From the NCBI GenBank assembly GCA_030374765.1, contig JARGXX010000004.1, positions 682,001 through 746,000 on the forward strand: a stretch of 64,000 nt of DNA, given 5' to 3'. This stretch comes from Agarophyton chilense. Taxonomy: Eukaryota; Rhodophyta; Florideophyceae; Gracilariales; Gracilariaceae. The notes below the pieces were generated by a model, which worked only from the letters and a program-made list of their open reading frames with translations, was not told the DNA's origin and made no database searches. The position numbers and the translations under genes were made by a program. This document shows, piece after piece, positions 20,096-31,007 of this stretch (its first letter is position 1; every line of letters starts with the position of its first letter).

Positions 20096-20645
20096 TTAAT
20101 GGACATCAAACGCCGTGCCGAAGCGCCTGTCTGAAAGTTTCAGGGTGAACACAGGTTAGGACTATTCCGCTGGTTAAATGTGTGCAATTCGGTAGCAGCA
20201 GAAGCAATTTGCGGAGAGATTATTAACGTAGGTTCCCAAGCGCCGCCCTTTTCCCCAAACCGTCACTGTGTACAATAAGAGTATTCGGCATGCTCGTCAG
20301 GCATAGCGGCGGTAATTCTATGCATCAGGCGTGTATTGCCCCATCATGGAAGGAGCCGATTTGAAGGGATTCGAACGAAAGAGCTGCGTTTGTTGTGCAC
20401 GCTGCTGCGCATGGTCAAGCGCTTGCCCAAGAGATGCCATTGTGACCCTTCGCGTTCTCTTCTAGTTCACAATCTCAACAAATGGCTGCGCCACGTGTGG
20501 AAGAGCGGTTTTGTTGTACGACCTCGCATTCTGTCCACGAAAGCGGAGTTATCGCAACAAACAATGTGGCGCTTTCTTCCACCTCACCCCCCCTCCCCTC
20601 CCACCTTTAATCGCCTCTATCTATCCATCCACCATTCTGCCCACT

Positions 20646-21431
20646 ATGCTTGCCAGGTTACGAAAGGTCTACTTGTCTGCACCGGGCCCGCAACTGCCTT
20701 CTGACCCACTAGAAGCACTCAAGCTTCTAATCGAACCCCAAGCTCGAAACGAAGCCACCTCCAAGTTTCTTACCGACACCACCTTGAAGCGGTACCTCGT
20801 CGCCCGAAATGACGATCCATCCAAGGCCTTCAAACAGATTTCCGACACTCTTTCGTGGAGACTATCATACCATCCGCAAAGCCTGTACCTAACGCATAAA
20901 CAATCTTTGCACCATGAAGCGCAATCCGGAAAGATGTACATTTTGCCAACCCCCGATTGTCACGGTAGAGCCATCATTCTTATGAGACCCGGACTTGAAA
21001 ATTCTACGAATGGAGCAGCAAATATTCGACATCTTGTATATACTCTGGAACGAGCTTCGACTCTATCTGAACAACGTGGTGATGGCAAATTCATCGTCAT
21101 AGTTGATTACTTCACAGGAAAAATTTCCGCGTCAACCTGTCCTTCTTTGTCGACCATGAAGGAAACCACTCACATTTTGCAGACACATTATCCTGAGCGG
21201 TTGGGCGGAATGTTGTTTTACGAGGCTCCTTCATTCTTTCTTGGTTTGTTCAAGATGATTCGGCCCTTTATTGACCCGGTGACGAGGGATAAGTTGCGCT
21301 TCGTGAAGAGAGGAGAAAGTGTTGAAGCGCCGTTTTTGGATTGGGATGCAATCCCTCTCAAGTACGGTGGACGCTTACATTATCAGTTTGATGTCGAAAA
21401 GTATTTTGAATGTGAACAAGAATCGCAGTAA
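20646..21431 (+). CDS. Sec14-like CRAL-TRIO lipid-transfer protein
   Basis: 261 residues from the ATG at 20646 (CACTATGCTTGCC). The frame is open further upstream, but that portion is Pro/Ser-rich and probably untranslated. The N-terminal CRAL-TRIO-N helices contain FLTDTTLKRYLVARNDDPSK and ISDTLSWR, giving the usual L-R-F-L-R-A-R-like pattern. The lipid-binding domain shows HGRAIILMRPGLEN, GKFIVIVDYFTGK, THYPERLGGMLFYEAPSFFL and MIRPFIDPVTRDKLRFV, all at family-typical spacing. These proteins bind and exchange phosphatidylinositol and other lipids between membranes. At 261 residues it is a compact, single-domain member with no GOLD or other C-terminal module. The ligand cannot be predicted. 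Confidence 0.88.
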   Translation: MLARLRKVYLSAPGPQLPSDPLEALKLLIEPQARNEATSKFLTDTTLKRYLVARNDDPSKAFKQISDTLSWRLSYHPQSLYLTHKQSLHHEAQSGKMYILPTPDCHGRAIILMRPGLENSTNGAANIRHLVYTLERASTLSEQRGDGKFIVIVDYFTGKISASTCPSLSTMKETTHILQTHYPERLGGMLFYEAPSFFLGLFKMIRPFIDPVTRDKLRFVKRGESVEAPFLDWDAIPLKYGGRLHYQFDVEKYFECEQESQ

Positions 21432-22299
21432 ATCGTACATGTGTACAAGATGATCTCTGTCTCTGTATCGTAGCGCACTTCAACTAATGAACCTCTGTGT
21501 CGTGACGCCAAGTGTCTTTAAAGTTTGCCATCAACCTCCCTTCCAATGTAACCATTCCAGTCATTCTTCTTACACCAATGGATCCGTAATTGATTCCGGA
21601 CTAGGTGCTGCCCCACGGGTGACGAGGTACATCTCTTGCGTCAAGGTCACAGGTGCGCCTTTTTCTTCGCTCGACAAGACGCAGCAACCGACGCAAACTA
21701 CAAACATAAACATCCATTTCAAGCACGGCGGCGAATCATGGTACCCCGAATTCATTTCTGCAAAAGAAATGGGCTTGCTTTGGGCGTTTCGTGTTGAAAA
21801 AAAACAAGCATTGTGATTAAGGTGGTGTTTCTTCTGGCGAGAGGCATACCTCTCCCGTTGACCTGTATTTTTGTACTTGTTGGACATTCCTGTTCGCATG
21901 CCTTCCCGCACACGAAACTTCATGGTCCATTCTGCTTCACGTCATCGAAAATGTGGATGGTGGTAAGCTGCAGTGCAGAGACTCGGCTCTATGATGCCAC
22001 ACGAAACATCCACCGTAACCGTACTGCAGACGAAAACTCCTGGAAACAATGGTGGCGCAAAAGACCGCCTCATGTTTTTGCACCTTGCTAACTGGGTGAA
22101 GATGTTTCTTGAGTAGCGAGCGGCTGAAGAAGGCATTATAATGCGGCTATCAGCATGCCGAGCGTCGCGGACCCCGCCGGCCGAGCCGCGCTTGTAGTGA
22201 GCGCGTGGAGCGTCCGTCGGGGAACTCTTCGCCGTTATGTCAAGTTCTCGCACCCGTCCATCCCTCTCACTTATGGCATCTAAACATGTCTAATGTACC
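21432..22299. other. Spacer; one weak minus-strand ORF
   Basis: No convincing gene. The minus-strand ORF at 21570-21923 contains one hydrophobic stretch (KWMFMFVVCVGCCVL) preceded by a Met and could encode a small single-pass protein, but codon pattern and conservation cannot be judged. 22140-22250 is GC-rich without a tRNA-like fold. Confidence 0.3.
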
Positions 22300-22300
22300 A

Positions 22301-22425
22301 GTGCGTTTCAAAAACATATCCCTTTACAAAAACTGCGCCAAAAAGGCATTTCACGTACTGTAGAGCACATTTCACAACAAATAAAAACCACTAAGTCAAT
22401 AACACTGTTTCAAAAGTATATCCTT
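22301..22425. repeat. Left terminal inverted repeat with internal direct repeat of the Tc1-like element
   Basis: Outer copy GTTTCAAAAACATATCCC near 22304 and inner copy GTTTCAAAAGTATATCC near 22407. Both are probable transposase-binding sites, as in the IR/DR subclass of Tc1 elements. Confidence 0.75.
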
Positions 22426-22446
22426 TATACAATCATTCGCTCAATT

Positions 22447-23442
22447 ATGGCTCGTGGCGCACCTCTGACACGCTCTGAACAGCTCGAAATCATGGAATTA
22501 GTAGGTCAGGGTATGATTCCAGCAGATATAGCCCGAAAACTCAAGCGCAGCCCAAAAACAATCAGCAACTTCATCAAAAACCCCGCTACATACGGAACAA
22601 AGCGTTCAACCGGCCGTCCTACGGCACTATCCCCGGCCGATAAGCGCGGAATTAAGCGAGAACTATGTCGCAACACTTCATCTTGCGGGAAAATTGTCAA
22701 AAACCTAAATTTGCCTCTATCAAGATCTACAATATGGCGTGAAGTCAACCGTCAAAATTTGTTCAAGTACACAAAAATGAGGAAAACTTTTTTTTTAAAA
22801 GATAATCACAAGAAAAGTCGAGTTGAATGGTGTGCTCAAAAGGCTTATTGGAAAACTGAATGGAATAATGTTATCTTTTCCGACGAAAAAAAGTTTAACC
22901 TTGATGGTCCAGATTGCTATAAATTTTATTGGCATGATCTACGAAAAGAAAAGAAGGAATTTGTGACTAGGCATTCAGGAGGCGCATCAGTAATGGTTTG
23001 GGCTGGAATCTCCACTAAAGGAGCAACTGATATGGCTTTTGTTGAAACTACAATGAACTCTGAGAAGTATGCTGAGGTTCTAGAAAACTATCTTTTACCT
23101 TTTTCATACTGTATGCATGGAGAAGAATTCATTTTTCAGCAAGATAATGCACCTGTGCATAAGTCTAATTTTATGAAACAGTGGTTCAATAGTCTAAATA
23201 TGTCGGTTATGGAATGGCCTGCGCGCTCTCCTGACCTCAACCCTATCGAAAACATTTGGGGAATGTTGGCCCGAATGGTTTATGGGCAAGGAAGGCAATT
23301 TGATACAGTTTTTGATCTGAAAAATTGTATCAAAGATTGTTGGGAAAAGATTGACTGTAATGCCATCAATCCTTTTATAGAATCAATGCCAAAGCGTTGT
23401 ATAAGTGTTATACAGGCTAAAGGAGCAAAAATAAACTACTGA
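22447..23442 (+). CDS. Tc1/mariner transposase
   Basis: 331 residues, full length for the family. The N-terminus has paired helix-turn-helix domains: LTRSEQLEIMELVGQGMIPA then DIARKLKRSPKTISNFIK, and a second around SRSTIWREVNR, with a GRP hinge (STGRPTALS). The DDE catalytic core is complete: VIFSDEKKFNL (Asp 1), FQQDNAPVHKS (Asp 2), SPDLNPIENIWGML (Glu). The final spacing fits the Tc1-like DD34E group. It performs cut-and-paste transposition at TA. The reading frame crosses a T10 run near 22788, which is a weak point for frame stability but is still open. The gene is more AT-rich than its neighbours, consistent with recent arrival. Confidence 0.92.
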   Translation: MARGAPLTRSEQLEIMELVGQGMIPADIARKLKRSPKTISNFIKNPATYGTKRSTGRPTALSPADKRGIKRELCRNTSSCGKIVKNLNLPLSRSTIWREVNRQNLFKYTKMRKTFFLKDNHKKSRVEWCAQKAYWKTEWNNVIFSDEKKFNLDGPDCYKFYWHDLRKEKKEFVTRHSGGASVMVWAGISTKGATDMAFVETTMNSEKYAEVLENYLLPFSYCMHGEEFIFQQDNAPVHKSNFMKQWFNSLNMSVMEWPARSPDLNPIENIWGMLARMVYGQGRQFDTVFDLKNCIKDCWEKIDCNAINPFIESMPKRCISVIQAKGAKINY

Positions 23443-23473
23443 ACTCGCGTTAGAATAAAAAGGATGCAATAAA

Positions 23474-23600
23474 GGTTATGATTTTGAAACAGTTTTTTTA
23501 CTTGAAAATTTTTTCACACTGATTTTGTTAGTTTTACTGTAGCCAAAACGTCGATTTTTGGAAAATTTGCGCGAGGGATATGATTTTGAAACAGACTTTA
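23474..23600. repeat. Right terminal inverted repeat with internal direct repeat of the Tc1-like element
   Basis: Inner copy GGTTATGATTTTGAAACAG (23474-23492) and outer copy GGGATATGATTTTGAAACAG (about 23576-23595) are the reverse complements of the left-end words. Confidence 0.75.
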
Positions 23601-23779
23601 CGTTTGGAGGGTATGCTCGCAATAGGCGGATATCTTCTTTTTAATTAAACCAATGATTGATCTTCGGTCAATGTACAGTAGGAAATAATCAATCGCAAGC
23701 AATCGCAAGCAACTGTTTGGAATGCTCAAAAGACACCATGACGGAATTCATTCTGACGAAATACAGCAGGAAAAAGTAG

Positions 23780-26700
23780 TCAATCACAAGTACGACCCTG
23801 GTGGACACCTGCCAGTCCTGATCTCTCTGTCTCCACGGTATCCTTAACTCCGTTTCGATATAAGCGCAAGTTGGTCATGACTGCCGCGGTACACCTTACA
23901 ATGAATTCATCGAGAGGAACATCAGAAATGTCATATCCAAATGGATCTGACAACTCAGAGGCCCATACTTCAATCCCGTGTACTCCGTATGTGATTACAC
24001 CAACCCACAAAACCGTCAACCAACCACTTGATTCGATCAATGTCAGCGGCAATAAAACCAACCATATCACCAAAAGAATTCTCAAATGTTGAACGTATCC
24101 AAACGGAAGAGGCACTCGTATGATCGTGCTACACTCGAAGGCCGCCTCTTTCATCATGTGCAAATATTTCAGTATAATTTCTACTTCTTGTGTTGCTGCA
24201 GGATACAACACATTGCTCTCGTTAGAATACATTCTCTCTCCGTTTGCCACATAGTTGTGAACAACATCCACACAGTAGTTTGCTTTTGCTTGTGTTGACA
24301 AAACTTTTTGCGTATCTGCATCACCTAATACATGTTCAAGTTCGTCTCGGCAATCCGTCCCACGTAATTCGCTCTTCAGAGCAATTGGGAAAGCGACTAA
24401 ATGTGCCGCAATTCGCTCTATATCTTCAGAATGCCAGAACTCTGGTGTGTAACTTTCAAAAATTCGATTGCTCACAAGATGCAGACTCAAAAAGACACCC
24501 TTTTGCCAAATTTGGATAGCTCTCGCATACCTTCCATGGCTATCTAAGAGACGAAAACCGAGCAGCAAGAAAAGAGCAAATCCGATGTATCCCGCAACAG
24601 AACTGTCAAGGGCGATGCGGGAACAGAACCATGGCTTGCAAGATTCGTTAAACTTTCCTTCGAACGGAAAATATTTCGCAACCAACCGTGCTAGAGCGAT
24701 GGAAATTGCTGTCCATAACGTCATGTAAACCATGGTTGGAGGAGATATAGCATTGGAAGCCAGTTTCAACTTCCCCATCACTGAAGGGCGAAGACTACCT
24801 GAACTTGGTGTTGCAGGCGATAGCGTTCTCCGCGTTTTCCAAAACGGCTTCACGTCAGACCATTGACTGAGCCCACGTCCGTCGCACTTGTAATACTTTC
24901 CGATGAAGAGGATATCTGAAACTATCTTATGGGCAAATGTGTCTAGATCAAAATCATTCATATCTGACCCAAAGGGATGTTGAATCTCTGCTGCAATGGT
25001 GTACATTCTGAAGACGAACAATGATGTTAGTCATTCCTCGTGTCGCACTTCCGCAAAAAATGTAAACACCAGGCACTTACCCCAGAACACCGAATCCTAT
25101 GATGAAGACCCATAGAATAGTGAACCAGCCTGCAAACGAGAGATTGAATAAAGTTAGCAAATCACGTACAGGATCATTTGAGTAAACGTACATTCTTAAC
25201 CTACCAGAAATCTCTATCAAAGCGAATGGCAAAATCAAGAACCATATACCAAGAAGCGCATTCAAAAGTGATAAGAATCCAGGGGCTACAGGAAAAGAAG
25301 ATAGAAAATCAGACTGCTGTATAGCCTTCTCTAATAACTCCATCTCATCTTCCATTGCAAAAAACCGTGACCCGTATGGTATCATCATTGACGCATACTC
25401 CGGCCTATCGGCGGCTGTGATTTGATATGTTTTGATCACTTCGACGCAGTATCGGGACATACTTTCAGCACAATGAACACGAGCAAGGTCTTCACGAGAG
25501 AGAAGTCCTTTGACTTCTCGAGTGTCCCGAGAGTTCCTCAACTCACTTTTTAAAATAAGTGGGATTGCTGCGATGTGAGCAATTACACGATCGTGGTCCC
25601 CTTTGTGAATCGATCCGCTCTCAAACAAAGTGAGGAAGTGTACTGCAAGTGAGCGGCAGGAAGAGTGAAGCATACTAGCCCATACATTGCCCGCCTCCTT
25701 GTATCGGGTGAAAGCCGCATTCACGTAGAATCCAAGAAGAAGAAAAGCTATATCATTTGGCAAAACAAAACAAATGGTCAGAATCGGGCATAAGCTCAAT
25801 TACGTCAATACACTCGACATCAGCTTGGGTTGCGAAAACAGAAGGCTCAAACATACCTGCAAATGAAACATAAGTACTCACGGGCTTATCAAGACTAAGT
25901 TGCGAAAACCACCATTTTGACATTTCAGATCGATTTCTAGACACAAACGATATCACAGTTGCTAGACTTGTATAACAAGTTATTAAAGTCAGAGTCGTCC
26001 ATGGCACGGAATGGAGCAAATGGGAGTATAAGTTGGCAGGCGTTCTCAATTCCTCAAGTCTATCAAAATGCGATAGTGGATCACATCCAAACAGTTGGGA
26101 GGGCTTCTCGAGGCGCGGGAGGGAATAACGATTTCCCACATGTCCATTTCGAAGTGAGACTCCCAATTCGGCGTCGGAATCCGGAGGAGATGGTTTAATG
26201 TACAGTTGACAGTCCCAACCGGCGCTGTTAACACCATCTAAAACAAACGTGGCTGCTTGAAGACACATATGCTCTACGGGTATGTCAATGTCGTCGTTTC
26301 CATACGGATCGACGAGTTTGATAGAAATTTCTTCGAGAGCAAGCACACCGTAGGATATAATAGGAGCCAAAAGGAGTGTAAAGAATCCTGTGGTAGGCGT
26401 CATTGCAAATGGAAGCAACACAAGCCAGATTATTGTGAAAAAGCTTTGATGGTCAGTGTAACTCTTAACCACGGGAAAGCGCTTGACCGTGAATGCTTTC
26501 TGAAGAAGCTCCCTTATAGTAGCCGTCCTGTTTAGCATCAAGAGTACCATTCTTCCTCGACATTGAGGATCCCCAATGGAACAAACTTCCGAGCTTTTCT
26601 TGTCTTGTAGTATGATATATGTTTCGATCGTTTGAAGTAAGTGAGAAAGAGGATCTCTTTTGTTTTTCAGTTCTTTCTTGTCTGCATTCGAAAGCAACCC

Positions 26701-29700
26701 ATCTGAATCTCCCATCACATTTTCACCTTCGCTCAAAAGCTGCCTCCGAAACGATAGAGGTACTTGCACAATGTGCGCTACAATTCGTTCCTTGTCGTTG
26801 TTATGAAACGTCCCCTCCCCAAATGTTTGACAAAGCTCTATCGCAAGCGTTCTCAAATTCATCTTCAAGTCAAAGATGAGCCTAACGCCGTCTTCATACC
26901 TTCCTATCGCGTCAGAAGCACGGAACGATAAAATCAGGAACAATGCAAATCCAACATTTCTCAATACCCCGAGATCGACATCAATCGGACTACACCATCC
27001 ATGGCATCCAGTTCTTCTAGCATTAGTCCACCAAAAAGATAGCGTATATGATACCAATACAGATACTAAGTTCCATAATATAACCAGGACCATGTCCCTG
27101 GTTCTGAGCGATGGAACGCGCTGAAGAAGTTGAGATATAGATGACAAGAGTGAAGGGGCTTCATCAAACTGCCTTGACTTCAACCACTTCCAAAGCGAAA
27201 ACTGGCTGTGGTTCCTTGACTCGGCTTCATTGAGAATTTGCATCTTATCTTCTCTCGGTTTGAACAACTCTCGTGAATAATCCGATTCATGAACATGGTC
27301 AATGGTTCCGCATTGATTGTTTTGGTATATTTCGTACAGAGAATGTTTAATCTCCTGACAAAAGGTGTCTAAAGGAATATCGTGTTCATCGGAACCAAAA
27401 GGATCGGAAATCTCCTTACCAATCTCGAGCAGTTTCATGACCGAAAACCCGATTGGAATGATATAAAAGAAAACTAAAACCCCATTGAATTTGACGAGTA
27501 ATAGTGGTAAAAGTGCTAACCAGAAGATAGTGAAAACCTCGAGATGCATCGTTAGTGACGACGAAATAGGGAAGCTATGTATTGCCACACACTCTTGAAC
27601 TGCGATTCCAATATCCCTCAAAGCATATGCGACTGCTTGCTCACTATTTTTTAGCGGAGAACCTGGAAGGGCACAGATTTGGATATTGCCGCAGTCAAGA
27701 CTGTTAATGTAGCCGTAAATGACATCCATGGCGTGCTCGAAAAGATTATCGGCTTCATCAAACGCTGCGACATCGTTCTTAGACAGAATTTCGTGCAACT
27801 CTGAGGTATCTCTAGAGTCCCGAAGCACCTGCTTTGCGGTGTACGGCAACGCCGCCAAATAAGAAAAGAGACGCTCACGATCTCTTGCATGCCATGCATG
27901 AAGATTGCAAACAATGGAAAAGAAAAGTGCGGCTTGCTCAATCCTAGGTTTCACACTGCTCTGCCACAATTCAATTCCTCTCGAATATCGCTTGTAGGCA
28001 TCATTCAACCAAAAACCAAGAATAAGGAATAATCCAAGACTCAAATACGCATCAGTTGAACTGCTGAAAGGGAGGTCGATGCACCACCACCGACAGGAGC
28101 TATTATCATTTGATCTGGTATACATCCAAACGTAGGATACAACGAGAGCGGTCCAAAGTAACAAGATAAGGAGAGATAATGAGAAAGTCCTTGAGCTACG
28201 ACCGCTCTGAGCAAGTGAAAACAATGCTCCGGTGTTCGAGCGCTGACCTTTGCTCCGATCAGTAATGTTTGTAAAAGTTGAAATGTTTTGGCTTGGTTGT
28301 TCAAGCCACAGTGGAGTATCGTGGTGTGGATCGATTGTTGAAAGGTAATCAAGTTTCTCTGAGGAAAAAACTTTGATCAATCGAAGAGAAGTCTCCGCGG
28401 CCATTTGATTGAGTTTGATGTCCTGCATGTCGTATCCAAACGGATCATTAAGAGCTTGCGCAATGCTGAAGAGCATAGCGATGCTGTAAGAAATAAGAAC
28501 TGTCCATAACACAGTATACCTGACCAAAGGAGGGATGTTAGGTTTATGAAAGTCGTATTCGAAAAAGAGGTTCGGAAATGAGTACTTACCACCCGCTCGT
28601 TGCAACAATGGTGAGAGGAAGAAAAAACATCCAGATGTAAAGGAAAACTTCCAAATGATTGACGTATCCAGCTGATGGTTTGAATTTAGATATTGTTAAT
28701 AGAACGCCAGAGTGAGCGTCAATGGAATCAACATTATTCATGATCAAATGGCGGGTGGAGAGACCAGCTGGGCTTTTCTGCATTGCAGTAGAAGCGAACG
28801 AGATGGGTGCATCATCCTGTGCGGCACTGAAATACGTACGGACAATTCTGGTGCAATGGAAGGGCATAATCTGGGCTTTAAGGAGATCACGAATATCTTC
28901 AGGACAAAGAATTCCCTCGAGCTGCTGATGCTCTCTTTCTCCCCTCAAATGCATCTTCAAAGCGATTGGAAGAGCAACAAGATGGGCTGCAATGCGCTCT
29001 ATATCACCTGAATGCCATGAGCCAGTCGGAAACGCTTGGCGAAGATCCCTGATGACGTATCGTAGATGGGCAGACATGTGGGACCAATTAAGTTGTGCCT
29101 GCCAATATCGATTACTAGCTTCTCGGATAAAGAAACCGAGAAGGGTAAAAAGAGCCCATCCAACACCATATGAAACGGAAGGAGAAACCGCGAGATGCGA
29201 TGTCCAAAACTTTTTTGAAGAAGACATGGCATTAGTATAGACTAGAGAGAAAGAAGCGACTGTTACGATTAAACTCCAAATTACTTGAAGAAGAAGAATG
29301 GTTTTCGGAGCCGTGTTCCAAAGCAGATCCAGAAAACAGAAGTCAGAAGAGTTTGGTTCGGGGGGTGCTGAACCAAGTTTTCGGGTTTCTGCAGATTCTT
29401 CAAGACGAAGGGCGAGGGACCTAAAAGAAAAGGAATGATAAGAAGCGGCTGTGGCTGATATGAGTGGCGCTTCCTCATCAGGAGCGTGAAACGTAGACAT
29501 GGACTCCATGGGTGTGGAGGATGTACAAGGCGTTAAAAATCTGTTGGGAGCTGCAATAAAGATGTGATGGGCAGTCGCAGTGGGCGGGTGCATGCGGGCT
29601 CTCCTACCGAGCCTACACCTCGCTGCAGTTGTGAGGCAGAAAAGTGTAGCTGAAGGACAGCGAAGCTTTGCTCTTGATGGTTGTGGGTCTAAAGTTGCCA

Positions 29701-29701
29701 C
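23780..29701 (-). CDS. Single gene encoding five tandem bestrophin-like channel units
   Basis: Minus-strand gene in five exons: 29701-28590, 28519-25857, 25747-25205, 25129-25081, 25007-23780. Introns (70, 109, 75, 73 bp) begin GTAAGT, GTATGT, GTAGGT, GTAAGT and end in AG; splicing leaves one frame of 1,864 codons, or 1,800 if translation starts at 29509. Each of five units of about 350 residues has a TM2 neck block (unit 5: GFALFLLLGF, then GRY), a helix with RIAAHLVAxPIALK-like sequence, a hydrophobic LPLTLIExSGWLTVLW-like segment, and a bestrophin DPFG-like motif (NDPFGYDMQDI, SDPFGSDEHDI, VDPYGNDDIDI, QHPFGSDMNDF, SDPFGYDISDV). Bestrophins are anion/bicarbonate channels and homopentamers; five fused units suggest a single-chain pentamer. 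The N-terminus is Arg/Ser/Ala-rich (transit-like), or from 29509 has DEEAPLI, a dileucine-like sorting signal. The membrane is undetermined. Confidence 0.85.
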
Positions 29702-31007
29702 TCGTCCTCAGGGTACAAGGCTTACACTCCAATCAGAATACTACATTTCCTTACGAAAGGAAGGAAGGTTAATTTTCTTCCCACCGATTTGTCTCTTTGT
29801 CAGCACAAACCCAGCGCTAGAAAACGAGCACAAGACGAGTAAAATTCATTTCCGAGCTGCAAAAGTACAAAGACACTTGCAAATCGGGATTATCTTACCC
29901 TCAAGACCTCTAATGTCTATAAGAACGATGGCCTCATATGAGTCCAAATTTTATTTCTTTGTACTTTTGCAATGAATACGATCTACAAGCTCTGCACAAC
30001 TGTAACATATTTTTGAACCCTCTGCCTTTGTTGGCATCTACCTTCGAAGTATGCCGCACTAGATGATTAAACGAGGTATTAACGTTTGACGTGTTTTCTA
30101 GGGTCGCGTGAGGCTTAAAACATTTACTTATTGATATACTTGCGCCTACTTCAGTTTGCTACACCAAAAATATATCGTTTTAAAGAAGAAGTTTAAAGCT
30201 ATCGTTGACCAGGTCTCTGAGCCCTTTCGCCAATGATAAGGATGAATAGTTTTTATTTCTGTTGAAGACTCAAAAGCATCTATATTTGAAAATTTAAATC
30301 CTGTGTAAATTTCAGTTACTTTTTAACAGAAAATTTGGCCTCATATGGGGTCAAGTTGGTTTCATGGTAGTGCCAATTCTTTGGACACATCCACACACGG
30401 TTTATCCGACATGTGCTCTAGAGTATGCTGCGATTTTGCAAATGCGCTCAGCGGGCCGCATACGCCTTGCTGGCGCTATTGAATGACCAGGCGCAGTCCT
30501 TTGTCATGGAGATCAGGACGGAAGATGTCTTGAATAAGGAGGAATACTGTCTCTCTGGCTCCGAAATCTAAGAAGAAGAGGCCAGAGAGGGGGACGAACT
30601 TGGGCCTTGCTCTCGCCGCTGACTTCCTTCTGCTTCAAGCGCTCTGCTGCGCTGCGAGCACGCGTGCGTCGCCCACAGCTTCTCACCCCTGAGTTGCAGC
30701 ACGATCCGACGATATCTCATAGGAGGTCACTGCTGTAAGCTTTTGGAATAGTTGGTACAGGGAAGCTCTCGGTTAGCTAGGGAGGTGAACTATTTTACAG
30801 TACCAATCTGCTGCCAGGCTCTTCGAGCCCGGCTATCGGGGCATAATCTGAAATCCACACGTGTCGAGCTCTGATATCGGGGCACAATCTCACTTGCGCA
30901 CACAAGAGGTGTTTGGGAAGGTCTACCTACCATTCATCCCTCTTACGAATACGAATAATATTAGTACCGTTGTATAGTGACTTCTTCCCCCGACCCCATA
31001 CCCACTT
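29702..31007. other. Intergenic spacer without recognisable gene
   Basis: No supported coding region. It holds the 5' flanks of both the bestrophin gene and the epimerase gene, which are divergent. A short direct repeat TGGCCTCATATG-G-GTC occurs near 29930 and 30337. No tRNA or element ends were seen. Confidence 0.4.

Larger units (their letters stand above)
22301..23600 (+). mobile_element. Tc1/mariner-superfamily DNA transposon, apparently complete
   Basis: The element is about 1.3 kb and AT-rich compared with its flanks. The outer ends share GTTTCAAAA-W-CATATCCCT in inverted orientation (left about 22304-22323, right about 23574-23591). A second, inner copy of the same word occurs on each side (left about 22406-22425, right about 23474-23492), so each end has two direct repeats about 100 bp apart in inverted arrangement. 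TA dinucleotides lie at both presumed borders. A single intact transposase ORF fills the middle, and AATAAA at 23468 follows it. Nothing in the sequence shows inactivation. Confidence 0.85.

Noticed and set aside
20336-20400. tRNA-like word GGGATTCGAACG
   Set aside because: Neither strand gives pairing T-arm or acceptor stems around it; no tRNA could be folded here or elsewhere in the window.
23780-29701. Reading the bestrophin region as four separate genes (four long ORFs)
   Set aside because: The ORF ends fall inside conserved membrane segments, and GT...AG introns at every junction restore the expected domain sequence in frame.
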